Below, one piece after another: positions 44,532 to 54,126 of a stretch of DNA of 64,000 bases. Source of the DNA: XYD12-FULL-36-8 sp964391015. Lineage in GTDB: Bacteria > Bacteroidota > Ignavibacteria > Ignavibacteriales > Ignavibacteriaceae. The position numbers were made by a program, and so were the translations under genes. A model generated the notes under the pieces. That model did no database searches. It was given only the letters and a program-made list of their open reading frames with translations, and was not told the DNA's origin. The stretch lies in assembly GCA_964391015.1 (NCBI GenBank), contig CAYMKU010000015.1, forward strand, positions 17,682 through 81,681, given 5' to 3'. How positions within the stretch are numbered: the first letter of the stretch is position 1; every line of letters begins with the position of its first letter.

Positions 44532-46909
44532 CTAAGAATGGAGTGCTGCCGGATGCAGAGCAGAGTTTCACAATACAAGTAGAGTTAGTGATACCACAGT
44601 GTCCGAACAATATGTTTGCATATTGGAAATTAAATGAAACAACAGGTAATACCTATATTGATAGTTATGGCAGTCATAATGGGCAAACTGGTACAAATGC
44701 ACCGACTTCAACAACAGGTATCATTCAGAAAGGGCAGCAATTTGATGGTATCAATGATGAAATTAACGTACCGGCAAGTTCACAATTTAATTTTGCTAAA
44801 GATTCAAGTTTCAGTATAGAATTTTGGGTAAAACATCCAAATTCAATGCTAGGAAATGAAGTAGTGATTGGACGTGATGATGCTGGAACCCAACTTCATT
44901 GGTGGGTTGGACTTAATGATCAAGGAAAAGTTACATTTTATTTGGTCTCAAAAACTGGTGAAAATTATAATACAGTGAGTACAAGATCGGTAAATGATAG
45001 TTTATGGCATCATGTGGTGGCTGTGAGAGATGCCAGTACAGGTCAGATAAAGATTTATGTAGATGGAAAATTAGAAAGCACAACGTCAGCATCATACAGT
45101 AGTGGATTTGATTCGCCAACTGCCAATTTAAATATTGGTTGGTTGAATCTAAGCAGCGGATTTCATTTTAATGGTATTATTGATGAAATAGCATTGCATT
45201 CTTCTGCTACAGATAGTGTTTTCATTAATCAAGATTATAAAAATGGATTGGCTAAATTGGAATATTGTGATCCTTATGACGTACCAATAATTTTATCCAA
45301 ACCAACGACTGTTGCTTGGGTAGAAAACTTGTATTCATATAATGTAGTATCTTCTGGAAATCCAGCACCTAGATTTTATTTGACTCCTGGTTATCCAACT
45401 GGTATGACGATAGATTCAATTAGTGGACAAATTAGATGGACGCCAACCACATTAGGTTTATTTAATGTTAGTTTTAAAGTAACTAATGTTACAGGTATTG
45501 ATACACAATCTTTTTCTATTAAAGTTTACGATGTGACTACAAATTGCCCAAATAATATGATTGCTTACTGGAAGTTAAATGAAACAGTCGGTAATAGTTA
45601 TTTTGACAGTTATAATGGAAGTGATGGACAATCAGGAACAGGTGGACCTACACCTACGACAGGTATTGTTCAGACTGGACAACTGTTTGACGGAGTTAAT
45701 GATGAAATAAATATACCTGCAAATTCATTATTTAACTTTTCTAAGGATTCCAGTTTCACAATTGAATTCTGGGTGAAGCATCCAGGTTCGATGGCGGGAA
45801 ATGAGGTAGTGGTTGGGCGAGATGATTCCGGAAGCCAGCTTCATTGGTGGGTTGGTCTTAATACGCAAGGGAAAACAGTGTTTTACTTAATCTCCAAGAC
45901 TGGAGAGGGTTATAACATTGTGGGAACGAAATCAGTAAATGATAGTACTTGGCATCATGTGGTAGCAGTACGGGATGCAGTTGCTGATCAATTGAGAATG
46001 TATATAGATGGAGTATTAGAAAACACAATATCTGCGACATATACTAGTGGATTTGATTCACCCACAGCCAGTTTAAATATCGGTTGGTTAAACCTAAGCA
46101 GCGGATTTCATTTTAATGGAGCTATTGATGAAGTAGCATTATATAACACTGCATTAACTCTAAGTGAAATTAGAAATCACAATGACGTTGGATTACTGGG
46201 TTTTGGTTATTGCAATCCAAAGATTACTGTTGCCATAAAGCTTTTTCTTGAAGGATTTTACAATCCAGCTAAGGATAGTATGAACACGGTGCCTGCTGGT
46301 TACGTCCCCACAACGTCACCATATTCAGAAGATAGTCGCAGTGTTTCCATTGTTCCGACCGATATTGTTGATTGGTTATTGGTGGAACTAAGATCTAGTG
46401 CGACAGGGCCTGCAATAGTTTCTAAAAGTGTTTTCTTGCATAAGAGTGGAAACATCGTAGCAGACGATGGGATAAACAATAATATTTTGCTAGATGCTAA
46501 AGTCGGAAGCTATTATTTAATTGTGAAACACCGTAATTCACTTGTAACATGGAGTGCCAACCCTATACTCTTTACTATAGGAACTCCGAATTATGATCTT
46601 ACAAAGGATTCTTCAAAAGCGTATGGCGATAATCTCAAAAAGATCGGAGTAAGTTGGTGTATATATAGTGGAGATATAAATCAGGATGAGTTTTTTGATG
46701 GAGCTGACGTAGCCCATTGTTTCAATGCATCTAATTTTGGATTATCTGGTTATATTCTTACAGACATCACTGGAGATTCTTTTGTTGATGGTGCTGATGT
46801 GTCAATAGCATTTAACAACAACAATCTGGGGATCGGATCGCAGTATCCCATGAAAAAGAATTCGGGCCCCCAAAAAATAAATCAGCTTAAGATAAATAGT
46901 AATGAGTAA
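44532..46909 (+). CDS. secreted LamG-repeat protein with dockerin-like end, 3' part of the SGNH hydrolase gene
   Basis: Continuation of the gene at 42796 after the gap. It has two near-identical concanavalin/LamG domains (about 44600-45240 and 45545-46190), each starting CPNNM.AYWKLNET and containing LHWWVGLN and WHHVVAVRDA, with a He_PIG-type repeat between them. The C-terminal module (from about 46215) begins KLFLEGFYNP and includes DIVDWLLVELR and GNIVADDGI. It ends in two dockerin-like calcium loops (GDINQDEFFDGAD and DITGDSFVDGAD). The same module ends the next gene. No canonical type IX C-terminal domain is visible. Confidence 0.8.
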
Positions 46910-47256
46910 AAATGTAGAGCTTATAAGTGAATATGAATAGTAAAATTTTATTTGCTTTATATTTATTATAATGGATAGATCGAAAATTAATCATGATTCA
47001 ATGACAATAATCTGAATATTAAAAGATACAATACATCCTTTAATAATATATTCATCAATAGATGGGCAATCCCCTCCAGGAAAAGCGATTTTTATTAATG
47101 ATCTACTTCTAGAATAAATCGAAATTATATTTAAAAATTTCCCTGAAATATAGTCTATTGTTAATCCTCACATCTATTTTTACTAAATAAGTAGTTTATG
47201 CATATATTAAATGAATTAAAATCTATATTTAATCATAGAGTTAAATTAGTTATTAA
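46910..47256. other. intergenic region, nothing recognised
   Basis: 347 bp of very AT-rich DNA between the two large secreted-protein genes. No gene, terminator hairpin or RNA could be supported. The separation suggests that the two genes have their own promoters. Confidence 0.5.
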
Positions 47257-49512
47257 ATGAATCAAGCTTCATTATTACTGAGCATCTGTTTATTGATCAT
47301 GATTCCGAAAGATATAATTTCACAGTCAGCAAGTACATTTATAGCTAAACGAGGCGGCATCTGTTTTAGGACAGATGATGATCAACCAATTGCTAAATAC
47401 TTAGAGTATGCTGCCTTATTCAATAATTATAATAAGAAATTTACTTTTGCAATAAACTTAGGTATGAATGAAATTACTACTGATTATGTAAACGGATTGA
47501 GACAAATTCAAGCGGCTGGACATGAGATGATGGATCATACACCCTGGCATAGGACTAATTACTTCTTAACAAAATTAAATACAGATTATTATTTAAATCA
47601 CCCTGGTGTTCATAGAATTTCCGGTAACAAAATAGAACTAAATCACGCTAATGTAGACATTGCTTATGCAAAAAGAACTGGATATGTAAATATAAGTGGA
47701 GATACGATTACTAGCTCAAGCGGGGTATTTTCACAATTTTCTTTATCGGATTGCTATTTATATTTCCCAACAATAGGGTGGCTAGTATTTATTGACGAGT
47801 CTTTTGGTTGGATAAATGCTAATAAAGTTAAGGTAACAGATGTTTGGCGAAATAGTATCAATCTTGGTCAATATCAAAATATTAAATTTTACAATTTTGA
47901 TTTTAATAATGTACATCTAACTAAAGATGGATTTAAAGCATTAGCAGAAGAATCTATAAGACTTACAAATTATTATAATCTACAGCGACCTTTCTCTTGG
48001 GTGCAGCCTGGAGGATATTTTCCTCACGTATATAAAAATGAAGTAAAACAGGCAATTGGTGATGCACTCGGTTTTAAAGCTGCGGGGGTCTTTACTGACC
48101 CAAGTCTAAAGGTTTTCAACGAATACAATCCGGATAATAATAAGCAATTCGGAATGGATTATGGTGATTTTAGAGATGATAATTGGACATTAACGCAGTG
48201 CAAGAATTTCATTGCTGACAGAATAGCAAAACATCGTGTGGTTTTCGGAGAGACCCATTTTACTTCCAGCATAGGAGGGCTATTAGGTGGGTGGACAGGT
48301 TTTTTAGATAGAACTGAAAAGTTAATTCAATGGTGCATAACTAATAACATTCCTATTCGAACTTATTCTGAGTGGGCAGATATTCTATATAAACAAGTTC
48401 CGGATCCAAATGAAAACATTTTTCCACCACTTAATGTTGATTTAGATTCAAATAATGTTTCAGATGGATATGATTCCAATATGGAAGGAACTTTAAAAAA
48501 GAACGACGGCTATCCTACAATAAATGATTATTGTTTTTCAATAAGTAAAGTCGGACAAGTTTGTTCAATAACGGATTTAGGTGGAATTGAGAAGGGCTAT
48601 AATGATTTTGAGATTTGGACAAAAGGTTCGCCTGGCAACTTTATTGAAGTGACTTTCAAGGTGGGTTTACAAAATTTTGTTTATAAATTTCCAGTGCAAA
48701 GTACTACATGGACAAAATATAATTTAACTCTATCTGTGAATGGAAATACTACATTAAATATCCCAGAAGATGTTTCCCTTATCAACGCAACAATAAAATG
48801 TTCAAACTATTCTTCTGGAGAAATAAAAATTAGTGGGATGAAATTTAGTAAACCATCTATTATTTTTTCGGCAAAATTATTTCTCGAAGGTCCATATAAC
48901 TCAGCTACAGACAGCATGATCACTAGCATCCAAAATTTTATACCTACCACTTCACCTTATACTCAAGATCCTCGTACGGTTTCATCAATTCCCGCTAATA
49001 TTGTTGACTGGGTATTGGTTGAGCTTAGATCGAATACTTCAGCACCACCAATTATATCAAAAAGTCTATTCTTACATAAAAGTGGAAACATTGTTGCGGA
49101 TGATGGAATAAACCAAAATATTTTACTGAATGTAAAACCTGATAGTTATTATATTGTTATCAAGCATCGTAATTCCATTGAAACGTGGAGTGCAAGTCCA
49201 TGCCCCTTGGGGTCACAAACTACACTATATAATTTTACTACTGATTCTTCGAGAGCGTATGGAAATAATATGAAAAAGAAAGGGACAAAATGGTGTATCT
49301 ATTCTGGGGATGTAAATCAAGATGGTTTTATTGATGGTGCAGATGTAACTAATTCTTTCATTGCATCTGGACTTGGACTATGGGGATATTTAGTTCAAGA
49401 TTTGACAAGAGATGGTTATGTTGATGGTGCAGATGTCTCTATCGTTCTTAACAATGAATTATTAGGGATAGTGGTTCAGTATCCTTCGAATAAAAATTTT
49501 TCTCTTCCATAA
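47257..49512 (+). CDS. secreted polysaccharide deacetylase-like protein with dockerin-like C-terminal module
   Basis: A 751-residue exported protein. The signal peptide (about 1-24) is followed by a deacetylase-like domain (about 30-380) with FRTDDDQP in place of the TFDDG motif and an MMDHTPWH segment carrying the H-x3-H zinc pair. A beta-rich region that could bind carbohydrate follows (about 390-535). The final 205 residues are the same module as in the preceding gene, starting KLFLEGPYN and closing with loops GDVNQDGFIDGAD and LTRDGYVDGAD. Together the two genes look like extracellular glycan-modifying enzymes sorted or anchored in the same way. Confidence 0.78.
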   Translation: MNQASLLLSICLLIMIPKDIISQSASTFIAKRGGICFRTDDDQPIAKYLEYAALFNNYNKKFTFAINLGMNEITTDYVNGLRQIQAAGHEMMDHTPWHRTNYFLTKLNTDYYLNHPGVHRISGNKIELNHANVDIAYAKRTGYVNISGDTITSSSGVFSQFSLSDCYLYFPTIGWLVFIDESFGWINANKVKVTDVWRNSINLGQYQNIKFYNFDFNNVHLTKDGFKALAEESIRLTNYYNLQRPFSWVQPGGYFPHVYKNEVKQAIGDALGFKAAGVFTDPSLKVFNEYNPDNNKQFGMDYGDFRDDNWTLTQCKNFIADRIAKHRVVFGETHFTSSIGGLLGGWTGFLDRTEKLIQWCITNNIPIRTYSEWADILYKQVPDPNENIFPPLNVDLDSNNVSDGYDSNMEGTLKKNDGYPTINDYCFSISKVGQVCSITDLGGIEKGYNDFEIWTKGSPGNFIEVTFKVGLQNFVYKFPVQSTTWTKYNLTLSVNGNTTLNIPEDVSLINATIKCSNYSSGEIKISGMKFSKPSIIFSAKLFLEGPYNSATDSMITSIQNFIPTTSPYTQDPRTVSSIPANIVDWVLVELRSNTSAPPIISKSLFLHKSGNIVADDGINQNILLNVKPDSYYIVIKHRNSIETWSASPCPLGSQTTLYNFTTDSSRAYGNNMKKKGTKWCIYSGDVNQDGFIDGADVTNSFIASGLGLWGYLVQDLTRDGYVDGADVSIVLNNELLGIVVQYPSNKNFSLP

Positions 49513-49733
49513 ATTAAAATTATTAATTGATGAATATTGAGTAGAACATATATTTTTAATTTTATTTTAGTAACCATTTCTACTAAACCACCAACCGAAC
49601 AAATTAAATTAGTTCGACACACGAGGACAAAAAATAATTCAATAATTACCCTATTTTATTTAAATTATAATTTGAAAATTCATCGTTGATTGTTTATAAA
49701 ATAAATCATTAAAACCCTAGCAGAAAAAAAGGA

Positions 49734-50546
49734 ATGAAGATGAGATATTTAATCAAAGTTTTTTTGCCACTAATAATTTTTATGATTTTTGTGGTGTCAT
49801 GTTCTAGTGTACCTCTTACTGGGAGAAAACAATTAAATATAATTCCCAATTCTGAAATGCTCTCGATGAGCTTTCAACAATACAATGAGTTTATAAAAAC
49901 TAATAAACTCAGCTCAGACTTAAATAATAACGCCTTAGTAAAAAAAGTAGGTTTCAATGTGCAAAATGCAGTTCAGCGCTATTTTTCTGACAATAAATTA
50001 TCCGATCATTTAAACGGATATAATTGGGAATTTAATCTTATAGAGAGTAATGAAGTTAATGCGTGGTGTATGCCTGGTGGAAAGGTTGTTGTTTATACTG
50101 GTATTCTACCTCTTACCCAGGATGAGAATGGATTAGCAGTGGTAATGGGTCATGAAATAGCCCATGCAATCGCTGAACATGGAAATGAAAGGATGAGTCA
50201 GGTTTTATTGACTCAACTAGGAGGAATAGCGCTATCGGAAGCTCTAAGTTCACAACCGCAGCAAACTAAAGAATTATGGCTGGGCGTATATGGATTAGGC
50301 GCACAAGTAGGTATTTTGTTACCGTATAGCAGAACACATGAGAGCGAAGCAGATAGGTTAGGTCTTATTTTTATGTCAATGGCTGGGTATGATCCTAATG
50401 GAGCAATTTTGTTTTGGGAAAGAATGGCTGCTAACAAGCAAGGACAAGCACCACCTGAATTTTTAAGTACACATCCCTCAGATAAAACGAGAATTGAAAA
50501 TATAAAGAAAAACTTGCCCGAAGCGATGAAATATTTCAATAGATAA
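49734..50546 (+). CDS. M48 family lipoprotein metallopeptidase
   Basis: A 270-residue zinc protease with a lipoprotein signal (lipobox VVSC, Cys23) and the HEIAH site (H140, E141, H144), with the third ligand in THESEAD (E203 or E205). It belongs to the LoiP/YcaL/BepA-like group of envelope-quality proteases. The PGGKVVVYTGIL block before the active site is typical. It is likely attached to the periplasmic face of a membrane, and its place between secreted enzymes and Wzi-like barrels fits envelope maintenance. Confidence 0.9.
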   Translation: MKMRYLIKVFLPLIIFMIFVVSCSSVPLTGRKQLNIIPNSEMLSMSFQQYNEFIKTNKLSSDLNNNALVKKVGFNVQNAVQRYFSDNKLSDHLNGYNWEFNLIESNEVNAWCMPGGKVVVYTGILPLTQDENGLAVVMGHEIAHAIAEHGNERMSQVLLTQLGGIALSEALSSQPQQTKELWLGVYGLGAQVGILLPYSRTHESEADRLGLIFMSMAGYDPNGAILFWERMAANKQGQAPPEFLSTHPSDKTRIENIKKNLPEAMKYFNR

Positions 50547-50634
50547 CATATCTATATGATAAATTCATAACTTAATAATAAAGCTAACGATGTGAAATTC
50601 AATAATTTTATTATCTAATATTAAGCTTAATCAA

Positions 50635-52308
50635 ATGAAAAAAATTTTTGTTCTATTATTTATAAGTTTTTTGATGTACTCTTCTAAAGCACAAATAGTC
50701 TACGATCAAACTGATAGAACCGTTTATCAATTTTTGGAAAGATTAGGTCAAAAGGGAATTATAGATTTCGATGAATTGATTAAACCACTTTCACGAAAAT
50801 ATATTTCTATGAAGTTATTAGAAGCAAAAAGCAAACTTGAGTCTTTAACTGAATTAGAAAAAGAAGAGCTTGAATTTTTAGAGAAGGATTACTTTATAGA
50901 ATTTGAAGAGTTGAACCAAAAAAATGCAGATATAAAATATTTGGATTATTTTGGAAATGATCCAATGAGAAGATTTCGTATTTTCTCTTATTCCGATAAA
51001 GCATTTAAAATGGTCAGCAATCCTCTAGTAGGATTTAAATTAACATATCCAGAAAGAAATCGGAATCTTTGTACCTGGATGGGGCTACGAACTTATGGTT
51101 ATTTGATGGATAATATTGGTATTAATTTAGAGTTCAAATCATTTAACGAAAAGGGAACAGGTATTGATGTTTCAAGAATTTTTACACCAGAGACGGGCAT
51201 CCTTCCTGAAGTTCACGATAAGGGAAAAGATATAGGTTACTCAGAGGTTAATGCCTCTATTTCCTTGGATTGGGATTGGGGAAATTTAATAATAGCCAAA
51301 GATTTTATTGAATATGGATATGCCAAATTTGGAAATATTGTTTTATCGAACAAAGCCCCATCATTTCCTTATATTAGAATTGAGTTGAAGCCGGTAGACT
51401 GGTTTTGCTTTAATTATTTTCATGCATGGCTTTCATCAACAATAATTGATTCCGTTAAACTTAATGCCTATAATCGTGATATATTTAGAAATAAATTTTT
51501 TGCTTGGCATGCGTTGAACATCACCCCCCTAAATGGACTTGATATATCAATTGGAGAATCGGTTATTTATAGCGATCAGCTTGAGCTATTATATTTATTG
51601 CCTATAATGTTTTTTTATCCTGCCGATGAGTATGTAAGCAATAGACACGGTAAACCTGGCGATGCTAATCAACAAATTTTTTTGTCAGTCTCCTCGAAGA
51701 ATCACGTAAAAAATACTCACTTATTTGGTACTCTTTTTATTGATGAGCTGACAGTCGGAGGCATAAATGGAACAGTTTTAATTAATACAAATTACGGAGG
51801 AGCAACATCCAGACGGCAACGCACACAGATTGGATTTACTCTCGGGCTATCAACGACAGATTTACCAATCGAAAACCTTTCGTTCAGCACCGAATACACA
51901 AGAATAAACCCATTTGTGTATGGTCACCATGATACAGCACAAACATATCGTAGCTCTGGCTACTTGATGGGGCATTGGATGGGTCATAATTCTGACCTTA
52001 TTTATATGAATTTAAATTATAGATTTTTAAGAGGGTTACAAGCAGAATTGTGGGGGGCATATCTTAGACATGGTGATCAATCATACGGTAATCAGTACAC
52101 TTATCCTTCACAAGAATTTTTAACGGGCGAGGTAGGTAAGAGAATAAACTATACTTATTTGGGAGTTAATATTAGATGTGAACTCATCCATGAGTTACTA
52201 TTTGATGCGAGATTAAAGTTGACAAAAATATCAAGTGAGCAGGTAGATGGGTCATTTAAAAATGATAATATAAAAGAGTTCTCCTTTTCTATAAATTATG
52301 GATTATGA
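50635..52308 (+). CDS. Wzi-family capsule assembly outer-membrane protein
   Basis: A 557-residue protein with a signal peptide (1-19, ending SKAQ), a periplasmic helical N-terminal region (about 25-100) and a beta-barrel-like remainder rich in alternating aromatic strands. Shared blocks with its paralogue are LDWDWGNLIIAKDFIEYGYAKFG, KAPSFPYIRIELKPVDW and EYTRINPFVYGHHD. Wzi proteins bind exported capsule at the surface. The stop faces that of the paralogue 17 bp away. Confidence 0.8.
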   Translation: MKKIFVLLFISFLMYSSKAQIVYDQTDRTVYQFLERLGQKGIIDFDELIKPLSRKYISMKLLEAKSKLESLTELEKEELEFLEKDYFIEFEELNQKNADIKYLDYFGNDPMRRFRIFSYSDKAFKMVSNPLVGFKLTYPERNRNLCTWMGLRTYGYLMDNIGINLEFKSFNEKGTGIDVSRIFTPETGILPEVHDKGKDIGYSEVNASISLDWDWGNLIIAKDFIEYGYAKFGNIVLSNKAPSFPYIRIELKPVDWFCFNYFHAWLSSTIIDSVKLNAYNRDIFRNKFFAWHALNITPLNGLDISIGESVIYSDQLELLYLLPIMFFYPADEYVSNRHGKPGDANQQIFLSVSSKNHVKNTHLFGTLFIDELTVGGINGTVLINTNYGGATSRRQRTQIGFTLGLSTTDLPIENLSFSTEYTRINPFVYGHHDTAQTYRSSGYLMGHWMGHNSDLIYMNLNYRFLRGLQAELWGAYLRHGDQSYGNQYTYPSQEFLTGEVGKRINYTYLGVNIRCELIHELLFDARLKLTKISSEQVDGSFKNDNIKEFSFSINYGL

Positions 52309-52325
52309 GTTAAGTCAAGTGGATT

Positions 52326-53999
52326 TTATAAACCATAATAGATAGCTAATGAAAATGAATTCTTCTTTCCTAATAAAAAATTTTGAGTACGTGATTTATC
52401 TTCGTCAGTAATATTTGAATAATAAAAAGTCCCTTTTATAAAAAGATCATGTATATATTCGTAAGATGCTTCCACGCCAAATCTAGTATCTTTCCTCAAT
52501 GGGGCGTATAAAAATTGCAAATCTTTTTCTTTCATTCCATTATAAGCGAAATAAATTTCATCAAGCCCACCTTTTCTTATTCTTTCAGCAAATGTTTTTA
52601 GCTTTAATCCTCTCATCAGCTGATAATCCAATTGAATTCTGAGTTGATCAGCATTCTGCCCCAACCAGTGGCCAAGGTAGTATTTGATATGCTTATAATT
52701 TGTTACCTCATCCTTATGTTCATAAACCCAAGGGTTGAGTCTTGTATATTCCAATGTTACGTCGAGATCATCAATTATTGTGTTAATTGATTTTCCTCCG
52801 ATTGTATATCCTACCCACGTATTATCAAAATCATTTGATAAAATATTTCTTATTTCAGTAACATCTATAAATGCGGTAGAATAAAATTGGAAATTCTCTG
52901 GGTATTTTACCGACACATCAAAATAAAACATTCCATTCCCATCATTCACACTGCCTTTTCCCGTATTGTGGTCCAAAAATTTGTAAAACATTAGCGGGAT
53001 AAAAAATTCAGGTCTTAAGTCACCTCCATAAACTATAGCATTACCAGCAGAAACGTCTAGCCAATTGAGAGGAGAAGCAGTGATAATATTTGCTGCAATG
53101 TACTTTGGTATATAATTCTCGATGAGGCGTTGACTCTTAGTTCCAGGGAATGTGTAATAAAAATATGCTGAGTCATATATTAGAGAATTAAGCCAACCAT
53201 GAATATAAGTGAGGCGAAGCCAATTTATTGGATTTATTGTAAGCCTTATATGCGGATATGATGGTGGTTTAGAAGAGAGTATAAGCTGCCCAAATTTACC
53301 GTGTCCCCATTGGATGTTTTCTTTAGTCAGTGAAATATTTCCCCAATCCCAATTAAAATTTACTGATCCTTGCAAGTCGCTGTATTCAGTTCCATTTGGA
53401 GCAGCTTTATACCAAGCTCCTGTCAAAGGTGATAAAAATTTATCCTTGTCAACGTTATTTCCATATTCACCTTTATCCCTAATATTGAAATTGAGCCCGA
53501 ACCAATTAGAGTAAGTTGTGAACACCGATGCACCCACCCATCTCGTATGGCCAGAAAAATTTCCAGCTGTTGAAATGCCATATCCAGCAATAGGGGAAAA
53601 TTTTAAATTGAACAATGAGTCTTCATAGCTGTATAAAAACCAACGAGCTTCTGTTGTGTGAAGATTATTTTTGTTCTGGGGATCAGATAGTTTTTCAATT
53701 TCGTATTTATATTCAGATGAGTAAAACTCAAGTTCATCTGTCTCGATTTCATTAAGTTTATTAATAAGCTTCTCACACTCTATCAGACACTTAGCAATAT
53801 ACATTCTTGAATAAGGTTTGACCTCATCATTAACTCTAATAACTTGCTTGAGTGATAACCTTTCGAGGTAATTATAAATACCATTTTCGACAGGTACAAA
53901 AATTACTTGAGCATATAAGTCTGTCGACCACAAAATAAAAAATAACTGTATGAATATGGTGGTACAAAAACTATTTCTTAAAAAGTACTTTTTGAACAT
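52326..53999 (-). CDS. Wzi-family capsule assembly outer-membrane protein (paralogue)
   Basis: Another 557-residue Wzi-like protein, convergent with the previous gene. The signal peptide is at about 1-31 (ending DLYAQ). The same ordered blocks are present: FNWDWGNISLTKENIQWGHG, KPPSYPHIRLTINPINW and EYTRLNPWVYEHKD, followed by LGHWLGQNADQ. The pair is moderately diverged, so it is an old duplication or two related acquisitions. It may serve a different glycan from its partner. Confidence 0.8.
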   Translation of the reverse strand: MFKKYFLRNSFCTTIFIQLFFILWSTDLYAQVIFVPVENGIYNYLERLSLKQVIRVNDEVKPYSRMYIAKCLIECEKLINKLNEIETDELEFYSSEYKYEIEKLSDPQNKNNLHTTEARWFLYSYEDSLFNLKFSPIAGYGISTAGNFSGHTRWVGASVFTTYSNWFGLNFNIRDKGEYGNNVDKDKFLSPLTGAWYKAAPNGTEYSDLQGSVNFNWDWGNISLTKENIQWGHGKFGQLILSSKPPSYPHIRLTINPINWLRLTYIHGWLNSLIYDSAYFYYTFPGTKSQRLIENYIPKYIAANIITASPLNWLDVSAGNAIVYGGDLRPEFFIPLMFYKFLDHNTGKGSVNDGNGMFYFDVSVKYPENFQFYSTAFIDVTEIRNILSNDFDNTWVGYTIGGKSINTIIDDLDVTLEYTRLNPWVYEHKDEVTNYKHIKYYLGHWLGQNADQLRIQLDYQLMRGLKLKTFAERIRKGGLDEIYFAYNGMKEKDLQFLYAPLRKDTRFGVEASYEYIHDLFIKGTFYYSNITDEDKSRTQNFLLGKKNSFSLAIYYGL

Positions 54000-54126
54000 A
54001 ATAACTTATTAGGTTACATTATTTAAAATCTAAACATTCAATGGCAAAACTACATAAGGATTGGATAAAATATAAATCGAAGTGAACATTGTTGGTGGAG
54101 AATGTGATTGACTAATTAATGAAAAA

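Noticed and set aside
44414..44610. Open frames crossing the N run, including ones on the reverse strand.
   Set aside because: They exist only because N codons are not read as stops; the flanking domains show one forward-strand gene.
42796..49512. Type IX secretion C-terminal domains on the large secreted proteins.
   Set aside because: Both proteins end shortly after dockerin-like loops, without the conserved glycine-rich and lysine-ended CTD blocks.
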